This document shows positions 7,599 to 15,844 of a stretch of DNA of 51,553 bases, piece after piece. The notes below the pieces were generated by a model. It worked only from the letters and a program-made list of their open reading frames with translations. It was not told where the DNA came from and did no database searches. This DNA comes from Bacteroidales bacterium (GTDB lineage: Bacteria > Bacteroidota > Bacteroidia > Bacteroidales > UBA932). Where the stretch lies: assembly GCA_017546125.1 (NCBI GenBank), contig JAFYXO010000021.1:1-51553 (forward strand), read 5' to 3'. The translations under genes and the position numbers were made by a program. Positions within the stretch are counted from its first letter, which is position 1. The number at the start of each line of letters is the position of its first letter.

Positions 7599-9869
7599 TT
7601 AAAATGGATAGCCGATACCGAACTGGAATGTATTGCCCCCTTTATTGAACCAATCTTTAGGACCATACCACTTCTGCTCCGCAGGTTCCCTGAGTTTCAA
7701 GCCCAAGTCAAATCTCACCACTACGAACTGGATGTCGAGACGGAGACCGACACCGGTATTGAGGGCAATACCATTGGCAAGGCTCTTCAAGTCTGTAATT
7801 TCCCTTTTGATCCATACGTTACCGGCATCGAAGAACAATGCACCGTAGAATATCGAGAAAAGTGGGAATCTGAATTCCAGATTGGCCTCAAGTTTCATAT
7901 CACCGGTCTGGTTAGGGATGGTGAGGGTGGAGTCCATCGGGGTGATGCCGGGACCTAGCGAGCGTGCTTGCCATCCCCTCATACTGTTGGAACCGCCTGA
8001 CCAGAAAAGCTGCTCAAAAGGGAGGGCGTTTGAATTGCCGTAGGCAAAACCGCCACCGGCCAAAAATCTGGCAGCTACCGCCATACGCTCCCTTTTACCG
8101 AATTTCCAGGTGTGGGTATAGGAGCCCTCTGCCCTCACATATTGGGCATAAGGGGAATTCCAGACTGTCCTGCTTCCGGTCGAATCGACAGGCATAAGCT
8201 TATTAAACGCACTCAAAAGGTTACCTGCTATATCGAGTCTGAATGTGGCTTTATAATTGGTATGTTTAGGGTTCAAGGATGGGTCCGAATAGAACGACGC
8301 GTGATATACGCCACCGACGTCGAAGTGGTCGATGTAAGAGTCCTTCACGAATGGGTTCTGAATCATCTCATTGAAAGTGGGGCTCTGATTCGACATCTTC
8401 ACGATGTTTACCCTGGCAGGATATATCTGAAAGCCCCATTTCTTGGAGGTACTGTTCCAGCTGTATCCATACTGGGCTGTAATCATATTTCTGGTATACT
8501 CGGGACGCTCCTGATAATTGTAAGCCACTGTGAAGTCTGTTCTGGGGATCACATTCGAGAAGAATGTATCAGGGAACAGGAAGAAGGTCGGAAGGCTGAT
8601 ATTGGCCGATGTACCGAACTCTGTAGACCTCACGGGATCCTTGACACCAAACTGGAAGTTACCCGAGAATGAGAGGTTAAGCCACTCACCCCCGTTGAAG
8701 ATATTCCTGTTGTAATATGACAGTGCAGGTGAAATACCGATAAGTCCGGTCGAGTTTGTAGAGGCCTCAAGGTTAAGTTTGTACCCTTGCAGCTTCGCGG
8801 GGATAAGTCTGATATTACAATCAACGATATCCGAAGTCACCTGGTCAAGAGAGACATTCACGCTGCTGAAAAGGTTCATATTCGAGAACCTCTGATAGGT
8901 ATTGTTCACGACACTCTCTTTGTAGAGGTTACCGGGGACTACCCTGTTCATTTTGGTCAGGATCGAAGGACGTACCCCAAGTTTCTTGTCGTATAGGACA
9001 TACATCTTCTCACCTACCTGAAGGGTATCGAGTTTCTGGGTAGCCTTCTTGGTAAGGGCAGCACGGTACCTGATGACATCAGAAACCGGATAGATGGTCA
9101 CTTGTCCGATATGGAACTGCTTGTGTGGCTTGGCATTGCGCTCGAGCTCATTACGTGTATAATCCTTGATGGATATCTCCAGAATAGCCGAGTCACGGAC
9201 TGTGAGGGTGTCAGCTGTAAAGAAGAAGTAGTTCTTCGAAAAGCTGTAGTAGCCGTTCTCCTTAAATAGCGAAGTGGCCCTCACAGACTCTGCATCGAGG
9301 CTCTTTTCCGATATTGGCATCCCCCTCTTTATCACCGAATTGGTAGTGTCTGCCATATACAATTGCCTCAATGTGCTGTCCTGAATATCGTATCTGATCT
9401 CCGAGATGGGGTATTGCTTACCAAGGGTGACATTATAGACGACAGACACCTTTTTATTGCTGGTCTTGAGCGAATCGGTCACCTCCGAATGGTAGTACCC
9501 GAGATAGTTCAAGTGGGTCTCCATGTTTGAGATGCTGGACTCCACCTGAGTGGGATCAAAAATCACCGGCGCCTGACCGAGCTTCTGCACAAAACGGTCC
9601 CAGCCTCCCCCCTTTCCATTGCTCCAGTTGTAGACATAGATAAAAGGGTTCCATTTGCCGAAGAAATATGAATTGGGCTTCTGCCTGATATATTTATCGA
9701 TATCTGAACTCTGATATTTGGGGTAATCCCCTTTATTTACGACATTTACGGTATTGTCCACCAGCCTGTACGACCCCTCTGGCACCACACGGGTAGTGCT
9801 GCAGGCAGCCACCAGCAAAACGAATATTGCAATAAGCAGAACAGGGACTCTTCGGAGCATAAATGTCAT
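7599..9869 (-). CDS. TamL-like Omp85 outer-membrane lipoprotein
   Basis: A protein of about 756 residues in the Omp85 (BamA/TamA) superfamily, which inserts or translocates proteins at the outer membrane. The N-terminus is a lipoprotein signal with lipobox LLVAAC (Cys23), the mark of Bacteroidota TamL as opposed to TamA. POTRA-like repeats occupy roughly residues 30-370. The C-terminal half is a beta-barrel with the conserved GGSNSMRGWQARSLGPG segment, matching the RGF/RGW loop-6 motif, and it ends in Phe (FQFGIGYPF). The frame can be extended upstream to a TTG; I take the ATG at 9869, and the ATG at 9860 also preserves the signal. A tamB gene is not adjacent. Confidence 0.88.
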   Translation of the reverse strand: MTFMLRRVPVLLIAIFVLLVAACSTTRVVPEGSYRLVDNTVNVVNKGDYPKYQSSDIDKYIRQKPNSYFFGKWNPFIYVYNWSNGKGGGWDRFVQKLGQAPVIFDPTQVESSISNMETHLNYLGYYHSEVTDSLKTSNKKVSVVYNVTLGKQYPISEIRYDIQDSTLRQLYMADTTNSVIKRGMPISEKSLDAESVRATSLFKENGYYSFSKNYFFFTADTLTVRDSAILEISIKDYTRNELERNAKPHKQFHIGQVTIYPVSDVIRYRAALTKKATQKLDTLQVGEKMYVLYDKKLGVRPSILTKMNRVVPGNLYKESVVNNTYQRFSNMNLFSSVNVSLDQVTSDIVDCNIRLIPAKLQGYKLNLEASTNSTGLIGISPALSYYNRNIFNGGEWLNLSFSGNFQFGVKDPVRSTEFGTSANISLPTFFLFPDTFFSNVIPRTDFTVAYNYQERPEYTRNMITAQYGYSWNSTSKKWGFQIYPARVNIVKMSNQSPTFNEMIQNPFVKDSYIDHFDVGGVYHASFYSDPSLNPKHTNYKATFRLDIAGNLLSAFNKLMPVDSTGSRTVWNSPYAQYVRAEGSYTHTWKFGKRERMAVAARFLAGGGFAYGNSNALPFEQLFWSGGSNSMRGWQARSLGPGITPMDSTLTIPNQTGDMKLEANLEFRFPLFSIFYGALFFDAGNVWIKREITDLKSLANGIALNTGVGLRLDIQFVVVRFDLGLKLREPAEQKWYGPKDWFNKGGNTFQFGIGYPF

Positions 9870-9898
9870 TTTAGGCAAAAGTACGAAATTTTCCGATA

Positions 9899-10546
9899 TT
9901 AGAGGATTAAATCGTCGAGCTGCACCTTGGGAACGTAGTGAATCCCTTTGTCGCGGAAATAACTGTGCCCCTCGTCCTCACGGATCGAGAGCAATTGGAT
10001 CTTCTCAGCCCCCTTACCTATTGCAAGGACCATCACCGGATCGTATTTCAAATCGAAGGCAGAGATCAGCTCCTGCTTGTTGAACGCCCCGATGCAAATT
10101 CCATTGAGCCCCATCTCGACACATTTGAGCAATATGCTTTGCGCCGCAATACCAAGGTCAATGTCGACCCATTTCCCCTCAGGAACAGTCGAGCAGATGA
10201 TAATAAAGGCATATGGGGCAGTCCCCTCAAATGGAAGATTCAGCTCAGGCAACGCCCCGCCGTAACGGGTATGCTTCAGAACAATGTCGCCGCCGGTATC
10301 ACGGGTCACAAGCTTAAATCGAAGGACCTGCTGATTTTTGGCAGAGGGGACCTTTGTCACCACCTTCACCATCTCGCGCAATTCGCTCTCACTCACCACA
10401 TAGGACTCGTCATAACCCCTGTAGCTCCTATTCTTCAAAAGCAATGAATCGAGAGAAATATTCCCCTTTTTTGCCCCCCTCTTTTTAGGGGCAGACGCGC
10501 CGTTGAATACCTCATCGTAGCGTTTTTCCAAATAATTATCTGCCAT
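9899..10546 (-). CDS. Nitroreductase-family FMN oxidoreductase
   Basis: A 215-residue flavoprotein of the nitroreductase superfamily, which uses FMN and NAD(P)H to reduce nitro- or quinone-type substrates. Family signs are the N-terminal RSYRGYDE segment (FMN-phosphate binding region), the VPSAKNQQVLRFKLV stretch with conserved Asn-Gln, the DLGIAAQSILLKCVEMGLNGICIGAF helix and loop, and the VLAIGKG strand. A charged extension of about 25 residues precedes the domain (GASAPKKRGAKKG). It is probably the first gene of a transcript leading into tamL and the HAD gene (29 bp to the tamL start), and it is divergent from the binding-protein gene at 10619. The physiological substrate is unknown. Confidence 0.88.
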   Translation of the reverse strand: MADNYLEKRYDEVFNGASAPKKRGAKKGNISLDSLLLKNRSYRGYDESYVVSESELREMVKVVTKVPSAKNQQVLRFKLVTRDTGGDIVLKHTRYGGALPELNLPFEGTAPYAFIIICSTVPEGKWVDIDLGIAAQSILLKCVEMGLNGICIGAFNKQELISAFDLKYDPVMVLAIGKGAEKIQLLSIREDEGHSYFRDKGIHYVPKVQLDDLIL

Positions 10547-10565
10547 ATTCTTATTATTCTCTTGG

Positions 10566-10573
10566 CAAATCTA
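10566..10573 (-). promoter_or_regulatory. Candidate -7 promoter box for the nitroreductase gene
   Basis: TAGATTTG on the reverse strand is an exact match to the Bacteroidota TAnnTTTG box, 20 bp before the nitroreductase ATG. The -33 region is not a clear TTTG. Confidence 0.5.
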
Positions 10574-10618
10574 CAAATTTTTGCGATTTTTGGCACGAAA
10601 ATTTAATGCTTAGGGAAT

Positions 10619-11398
10619 ATGCACTACTTTAAGAAACTTCTGATCCTCACCGCAGCGCTTTTCGCCACATTGGCATTCTCGTCTTGCGACAATGATAAAA
10701 CCAAAAATATCCTTATCGTCTGCTCCGATTCGGCAGAGCCATTTGCATACCGCGACGCAAGCGGAGAGCTTACCGGCTTCGAAATCGAGCTGATCAAAGC
10801 TATTGCAGCTGACCAGAAATTCAACGTCAAACTTGTCCCAATGGAGTTCGAGGAGATCATGAGACAATTCGACAAATTTGTCCCAAAATTTGACGGAGCA
10901 ATATCTCTTATCACCTGGACCACAGAGCGTTGGGAAGGGATGGAATTCACCCACCCATACTTCAGGTCAGCAGTCGCTGCTGCTGTAAAAAAAGGTGTTT
11001 CAGGAATCAGTTCTATGGAAGACCTTAAAGGCAAGAAAGTAGTCTGCAAAAGAGGAACCACTATCCATGAATATGCTGAGTTCCTTAAGGATACCATCGG
11101 TTTCACAGTGACCCCTTACCAGAAAGTGGATGACGCATTTGCAGCTGTTCTATCCGGCAGTGCAGATGTTGTTTTGGAAGAGTATCCGCTAATCCACTAC
11201 AGAATACACACCAAAGGTGCTGACTTGGATTTGGCATTCAAGGGTGACACCCAATTCACATTCAATATGGCTGTAAACAAATCAGAGAACTATTCACTTA
11301 TCAGAATGTTCAATGATGGTCTTTTGAATCTTGAGAAGAACGGCACCTACGAGTCAATATTGAACAAGTACTTCCCAAATTATCCGGATAAAATCTAA
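10619..11398 (+). CDS. Amino-acid-type substrate-binding lipoprotein (SBP_bac_3)
   Basis: A 259-residue extracytoplasmic solute-binding protein of family 3 (PF00497), the type used for polar amino acids. The lipobox is LAFSSC (Cys23). Domain landmarks are SAEPFAYRDASGELTGFEIELIKAI (residues 37-61), FDGAISLITWTTERWEGMEFTHPYF, the LKGKKVVCKRGTTIHEYAEFL hinge and a C-terminal YESILNKYF. No permease or ATPase gene is adjacent. Instead the stop codon is followed after 6 bp by a lysO-type exporter gene, so the two are almost certainly one transcript. The ligand may be a basic amino acid, but that is inference from the neighbour. Confidence 0.88.
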   Translation: MHYFKKLLILTAALFATLAFSSCDNDKTKNILIVCSDSAEPFAYRDASGELTGFEIELIKAIAADQKFNVKLVPMEFEEIMRQFDKFVPKFDGAISLITWTTERWEGMEFTHPYFRSAVAAAVKKGVSGISSMEDLKGKKVVCKRGTTIHEYAEFLKDTIGFTVTPYQKVDDAFAAVLSGSADVVLEEYPLIHYRIHTKGADLDLAFKGDTQFTFNMAVNKSENYSLIRMFNDGLLNLEKNGTYESILNKYFPNYPDKI

Positions 11399-11404
11399 TC
11401 AGAC

Positions 11405-12316
11405 ATGTATATTGTCATAGCCTTCATGTTGTCGGGCATTGGGCTAGGTATACTTCTCAGAAAGGTAAACCTGGGCTGGACCGATAAGGCTGTGGTCTAT
11501 ATAATCTGGCTGCTCCTCTTTCTCCTCGGACTGGAGATGGGTGGCGACCCCAATATCGTATCAGCACTCCCCACACTCGGGCTCAAGGCACTTGCCATTG
11601 CGGTAGCAGCCACCACAGGAAGCTGTATTGCGGCAGCGGCTCTCGCCAAATGGAGCCGACTCAAATATGAACCGGCCAAAGGTGCATCTGGGGAGAAAGT
11701 TTCACTATGGGCACCATTGAGAGGGAGCCTTGTGATCCTCTCATTCTTTGCCGCCGGTGTCCTTACAGGATATTTTGACCTTCTCGGCCAATGGAAACTC
11801 CCGGAGGAGACATCCTTCTACACACTATGCCTGCTAATCCTCTGCGTGGGCTTAAGCATCGGGCACAACAAAAGTGTTTTTGCAAACCTGCGCAAACTCG
11901 ACAGGAAAATTCTCATGCTGCCACTATTTACCATTGTGGGGACACTGCTAGCTGTTGCCCTTCTGGGGATATTCCTCCCATACCGCCTCACAGAAGTATT
12001 GGCCATAGGCTCAGGGCAAGCCTACTACTCGCTATCAAGTATCCTGATCGCACAAAGCAAAGGAATTGAACTCGGGACCATTGCCCTCTTGGCAAATGTA
12101 ATCCGCGAAATCATCGCACTGATAAGCGCCCCATTCCTACCCAGAATCGCCGGACCACTATCCCCTATCGCAGCTGGTGGAGCCACCACAGCTGACACCA
12201 CACTCCCCATCATCCGCCAGGTGTGCGGTGACGACCTCTCAGTCGTCTCAGTTTACCATGGCTTCCTGGTAGACTTCTCCGTACCATTCATGGTAGCACT
12301 ATTTTGTTCAATGTAG
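11405..12316 (+). CDS. lysO: LysO-family lysine exporter
   Basis: A 303-residue membrane protein of the LysO/DUF340 family (E. coli YbjE exports lysine). It has about eight hydrophobic segments. Conserved parts are the N-terminal FMLSGIGLGILLRK, the GSGQAYYSLSSILIAQ segment near residue 200, GTIALLANVIREI, and the PIAAGGATTADTTLPII motif with the acidic residue typical of the family. It is co-transcribed with the binding lipoprotein upstream (6-bp gap). The last 75 bp of the gene, including the stop codon, form the first unit of an 89-bp tandem repeat that continues past the gene in two more copies. A duplicated tail could be a scar of slippage. Confidence 0.9.
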   Translation: MYIVIAFMLSGIGLGILLRKVNLGWTDKAVVYIIWLLLFLLGLEMGGDPNIVSALPTLGLKALAIAVAATTGSCIAAAALAKWSRLKYEPAKGASGEKVSLWAPLRGSLVILSFFAAGVLTGYFDLLGQWKLPEETSFYTLCLLILCVGLSIGHNKSVFANLRKLDRKILMLPLFTIVGTLLAVALLGIFLPYRLTEVLAIGSGQAYYSLSSILIAQSKGIELGTIALLANVIREIIALISAPFLPRIAGPLSPIAAGGATTADTTLPIIRQVCGDDLSVVSVYHGFLVDFSVPFMVALFCSM

Positions 12317-12508
12317 TAGCTGGGCTCGCCGTCGTCTCAGTTTACCACGGCTTCCTGGTAGACTTCTCCGTACCATTCATGGTAGCACTATTTTGCTCGA
12401 TGTAGGAGCAGGGCTCGCTGTCGTCTCAGTTTACCACGGCTTCCTGGTAGACTTCTCCGTACCATTCATGGTAGCACTATTTTGCTCAATGTAGGAGCTG
12501 GGCTTGCT
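12242..12508 (+). repeat. Three 89-bp tandem copies of the lysO 3' end
   Basis: Units are 12242-12330, 12331-12419 and 12420-12508, followed by a 7-bp start of a fourth. Each contains the last 24 codons and stop of lysO plus a 14-bp tail. Only the first is translated as lysO; the period is not a multiple of three. Unit differences within the coding part are synonymous (CAT/CAC, TGT/TGC, TCA/TCG). Each unit holds TACCA...TGGTA inverted words able to form small hairpins. Confidence 0.95.
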
Positions 12509-12619
12509 GTCGTCTATGTCTGCAAAGGTTTCTTTCTTGCTATCACGGTTACACCCTCATTGTTCGCCAGCTTACCAGCTTCCCGCCACACATTGTATCT
12601 TGACTGATGCCATGACTGC

Positions 12620-12767
12620 TTTCCTGCAAAACACCTTTCCAGAAGACAGCCTCTGAGACCATTTTGGCGAGGGTTAGCGGAAAGGTCCGGCAAAATCGCC
12701 GCACCTTTCCAAAAAGCCCCTCTACAGACACATCCAAGCCACACATGCGGAAAGGTGTTTTGCAGGA
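12620..12767 (-). repeat. 148-bp palindromic element, copy B
   Basis: Ends TTCCTGCAAAACACCTTTCC (from 12621) and GGAAAGGTGTTTTGCAGGA (12749-12767) are inverted; the inner pair is GGAAAGGT (12679-12686) and ACCTTTCC (12703-12710) around GGCAAAATCGCC. It is close to the reverse complement of copy C over its whole length, including the loops. Copies B and C therefore bracket the amylase and the RAYT-like gene in opposite orientation. Confidence 0.92.
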
Positions 12768-12803
12768 GAACGATGTATATATCCAATATAAGAGAAGAGG
12801 GGC

Positions 12804-12909
12804 ACTACAGTATAGTTATTACAAAGAGATAAGGCGACAAAGAGATACTGCAGCGTAGTTATTACAATGTGATGAGCACATAACGAGATACTGCAGCATG
12901 GTTATTACA
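12804..12909 (+). repeat. 43-bp tandem repeat, 2.5 units
   Basis: The 20-bp core ACTGCAGCGTAGTTATTACA and variants start at 12804, 12847 and 12890, exactly 43 bp apart, with a less conserved 23-bp remainder ending in GAGAT. Between copy B and the amylase gene. Confidence 0.8.
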
Positions 12910-13050
12910 GGTGAAGATGATAGCAGATTCTATCTAAATGAAGCTGTAGAACAAAATGGCCCTCAGGTGATTGATCATAGTTGACCGCAGGATATGGGTA
13001 AGCGCAAAGCCTTAGCTATAAGGCTCCCGGTATTTAATCTGCACAATCCA

Positions 13051-14487
13051 CTAAAGTACCTTCACGACGGACCCTTGATGGGCAAAGATAGTAACAGTTT
13101 GCGGTTTTCGCGATATTGCCCTGTGGTCCGAATCACCAAGCAGATAGTCAAGTGCCTCTTGTGGGATATTGATCTGGATAGTCGCATCCCATTTTGAGAA
13201 ATTGGCTGCCACCAAGTACACCTCTTTACCATCCGATCTCAGGAATGCATAGTGGTAACGGGGGTCAAAGCACTCTGTGTGTGGGTTTGCATACATCAGA
13301 TCATATGTTTTGCCCTCTCTGAACGAAGGTGTATTCATGGCTAGAGACATAAGCTCACGATACTTTCCAAGAAGAGCTTTCTGCTCATCAGACAAGTACT
13401 TGCACTCATCGCCCTCATTAATCCCGTTAAGATAGTTTCGCACAGAAGGGAGACTCCAGAAGTCGTAGATGGTAGTCCTGCCATCCGGGCCACTATAGCC
13501 GGCGTGCTCCATACCATCTTCACCAAGTTCCTGACCAAAATAGATCATGAATGGAGCTGTATTGAAAAACAAAGAAACATATAGTGAAGAGAATGCACGT
13601 TCTGGATGACCCAGGAAGAATGTAGAGGCAATTCTCTGTTCGTCATGATTCTCCAGAAAGTTCAGCATATTTGACTGGAACTCCCCTAATGAGAGCCACA
13701 CTGATGTGAGAGCTGAGGCTGGTGTTCCCCTACCTTCACTTGTGGAAATCCATCTCAGATGGTCATAGAAACCTGACTTGTCGTATAGATAATCAAACCC
13801 TCCTCTACAGATATATGGCTGATAGTTATGTGGCTGATAAATCTCAGCTATGAATATCAGATGTGGATATCTCTTTTTAAGATCAGCTATACACCACTCC
13901 CAGAAGTCGACAGTGACAAGTTCCACCATATCACATCTGAAACCATCGACCCCCTTGGCGGTCCAAAACTCAAGAATATCTCTCATTTTCGACCATGTGT
14001 CGCGACACCCGTAATTCAGTTTGACTGTATCGGTCCAGTCTCCATCATGAATTTTACCAGGGTAGAAATTCTCATCACCAAAAGGTGCCACCTGTGAATC
14101 GTATTCACGTGAGAGATGGTTAGGTATAAAATCAATCACCACCTTCAGGCCGGAATCGTGTGTCCTCTCCAATAGTGATGAAAACTCATCCATGCGGAGA
14201 GATGCATCAGTAGCCATATACGGGTTAACATCATAATAATCTTTAATGGCATATGGTGAGCCTGCCTTCCCTTTGGCTGTCAAGTCACCCTCAGTAGCAT
14301 GTCTGATAATTCCAGTGTACCAAACATGTGTTACTGATAGTTTTTTCAAATCCTCAAGCACAGCCTCTGACACATCAGAGAATTTACCAGATCCATTCTC
14401 TTCAAATATCCCGTCATATACACAATTTGGATTTGTGTTACCAAAGAGTCTTGGCAACATCTGATATATTATGAATTTACTTTGCAT
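13051..14487 (-). CDS. GH13 alpha-amylase-family glycoside hydrolase
   Basis: A 478-residue protein of glycoside hydrolase family 13 acting on alpha-glucans. The four conserved regions are visible: VVIDFIPNH (region I), DGFRCDMVELV with the catalytic nucleophile Asp (region II), FIAEIYQP with the acid/base Glu (region III), and FLENHDEQRI with the transition-state Asp (region IV). There is no signal peptide, so a cytoplasmic enzyme is likely, for glycogen or imported maltodextrin breakdown. It begins directly with the barrel (KFIIYQMLPRLFGN), and the C-terminal beta domain ends the protein. It lies just downstream of the RAYT-like gene on the same strand (41-bp gap) and inside the segment bracketed by elements B and C. 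No other glucan genes are nearby. Confidence 0.9.
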   Translation of the reverse strand: MQSKFIIYQMLPRLFGNTNPNCVYDGIFEENGSGKFSDVSEAVLEDLKKLSVTHVWYTGIIRHATEGDLTAKGKAGSPYAIKDYYDVNPYMATDASLRMDEFSSLLERTHDSGLKVVIDFIPNHLSREYDSQVAPFGDENFYPGKIHDGDWTDTVKLNYGCRDTWSKMRDILEFWTAKGVDGFRCDMVELVTVDFWEWCIADLKKRYPHLIFIAEIYQPHNYQPYICRGGFDYLYDKSGFYDHLRWISTSEGRGTPASALTSVWLSLGEFQSNMLNFLENHDEQRIASTFFLGHPERAFSSLYVSLFFNTAPFMIYFGQELGEDGMEHAGYSGPDGRTTIYDFWSLPSVRNYLNGINEGDECKYLSDEQKALLGKYRELMSLAMNTPSFREGKTYDLMYANPHTECFDPRYHYAFLRSDGKEVYLVAANFSKWDATIQINIPQEALDYLLGDSDHRAISRKPQTVTIFAHQGSVVKVL

Positions 14488-14528
14488 ACATTCTTCGCTT
14501 AAGCGGCAAATATAACACTAAAACCCCG

Positions 14529-15509
14529 CTATCGCAATAGAATACCCTTGGTCTCTTCGGGCAAAAGCCCACACAGCCTGGTTATCTGCTTGACGGAGCT
14601 ACGATATTTGCTCCACAATATCTTTGCCAACCTCAGTCTCTGCTCCACATTAAGCATCCTTATCGAACTGACAGAGAACACCTCACGGCATAACTCATTT
14701 CGGTGTTGACGCATCTCCTGGATCGGTATTGACAGACGCGAGATCACACCACCCTTCGACTCAATATCCTCTTCCTTGGTAGTATTCATAAAATATGAGA
14801 ATGCTTTATGGGTTTTAAATATATTTTCAACCAATTCATAAACAACATATTCACCTGGAAATATTGTATTATTTATTATTCTCAGATGGCTGATATCCAG
14901 AGATGTATAAATTTTCAGAAGTGACTTTTTCTCTCTCTTGGAGACTTTAGTGGTCATACATTTATGTCTGTCTGTATCTTCCCATGTCGGAGAACACCAA
15001 TATCCTTTAGTCCTGAAATATAGGGCTCCAGTTGACCACGGATAATCACTATAAGTGAATTTTAACCCTGCTGTCGCCGGATTTTTTAGCGTATAACAGA
15101 TGGCATTCTTAAGATATTTGTCATTATCGATGACCTGGTGATGTATTGGAACAATTGACAACTTGTTATTTTCTCCATGTCGGCTTGAAATAAACATAGA
15201 TGTTCTTCTGATATACTCATGGATAAATTTGTAACATTCATCATATTCGCCATAGAGTATGAAGTGAATGTGGGTATCCATTAGACAGAACGCGAGAATG
15301 AGTATTTCATAGTTCTGAAAAACTACAAAGATTCTGTTCATCCCAGCTATAAAATCCTCGTCGTCGTCAAAGATTCTGTCGATAGCATTGCCATCTGTAG
15401 TGAAATGCCAACATTTGCTGACTGTAACTGTTTGCCCTTTGATAAATGGCTTGTTCAGACCAAGGTCAGATTCCGCTTGTCGGAGCAGGTCAGTTTTGTT
15501 CTTCATCAT
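14529..15509 (-). CDS. RAYT-like Y1 (IS200-type) transposase, copy 1
   Basis: A 326-residue protein of the REP-associated tyrosine transposase type. The HUH metal-binding motif is His80-Ile-His82 in LMDTHIHFIL, and the conserved YLKNAICYTLKNPATAGL segment (residues 134-151) matches the YxxxNPxxAGL region of the family. The C-terminal 45 residues look like a helix-turn-helix (RLRLAKILWSKYRSSVKQITRLCG), shared in form with the RAYT-like protein at 45904. At the position 24 residues after the second His, where that protein has Tyr100, this one has Phe106, so nicking activity is doubtful. Element copy C lies 75 bp upstream of the start codon and copy B 1.8 kb downstream. Tandem ATGs at 15509 and 15506 are both possible starts. 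Confidence 0.8.
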   Translation of the reverse strand: MMKNKTDLLRQAESDLGLNKPFIKGQTVTVSKCWHFTTDGNAIDRIFDDDEDFIAGMNRIFVVFQNYEILILAFCLMDTHIHFILYGEYDECYKFIHEYIRRTSMFISSRHGENNKLSIVPIHHQVIDNDKYLKNAICYTLKNPATAGLKFTYSDYPWSTGALYFRTKGYWCSPTWEDTDRHKCMTTKVSKREKKSLLKIYTSLDISHLRIINNTIFPGEYVVYELVENIFKTHKAFSYFMNTTKEEDIESKGGVISRLSIPIQEMRQHRNELCREVFSVSSIRMLNVEQRLRLAKILWSKYRSSVKQITRLCGLLPEETKGILLR

Positions 15510-15584
15510 CGATCTCGCGCCTCTAGTGGCTGCTCATCACAAAGATAACACTTCAAATATACCTATCCAAGATATTTCTGCAGA

Positions 15585-15733
15585 TTTCCTGCAAAACACC
15601 TTTCCGCAAGTATGGCTTGGAAGTGTCTGTAGAGGTGCCTTTTGGAAAGGTGTGGCAAAATCGCCGCACCTTTCCGCTAACCCTCACCAAAATGGCGTCA
15701 GAGGCCACCTTCTGGAAAGGTGTTTTGCAGGAA
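15585..15733 (+). repeat. 148-bp palindromic element, copy C
   Basis: Ends TTCCTGCAAAACACCTTTCC and GGAAAGGTGTTTTGCAGGAA are a perfect 20-bp inverted repeat (15586-15605 and 15714-15733). An inner GGAAAGGTG / CACCTTTCC pair flanks GGCAAAATCGCC. It is inverted relative to copy B and in the same orientation as copy A. It sits in the 335-bp gap upstream of the RAYT-like gene, next to the terminator of the phosphofructokinase gene. Confidence 0.92.
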
Positions 15734-15769
15734 GCACCTGGCCAGTCCCGACTATTCGAACTGCCTAAC

Positions 15770-15807
15770 AAAAAAGGCAACCCTGGCGGATGTGCCGGAT
15801 TGCCTTT
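15770..15807 (-). terminator. Rho-independent terminator of the phosphofructokinase gene
   Basis: On the reverse strand AAAGGCAA and TTGCCTTT form the base of a stem extended by CCGGC/GCCAGG-like pairing and followed by a run of T. It begins about 38 nt after the stop codon. Confidence 0.8.
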
Positions 15808-15844
15808 GATTATATCACACAGTCTGACGTGGTGTCAGTGGTAA

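Larger units (their letters stand above)
12509..13050. other. Intergenic region with repeats between lysO and the amylase gene
   Basis: No gene is credible here. The region holds about 110 bp of unremarkable sequence, the 148-bp element copy B, a 43-bp tandem repeat, and a small hairpin (AGCCTTA/TAAGGCT, 13008-13025) near the 3' end of the amylase gene. ORFs crossing copy B recur in copy C only because the DNA is repeated. Confidence 0.65.

Noticed and set aside
12514-12786. Short protein frames across the 148-bp element (also 15388-15780)
   Set aside because: The similar peptides arise only because the DNA is repeated and palindromic; frames occur on both strands and have no start signals or family features.
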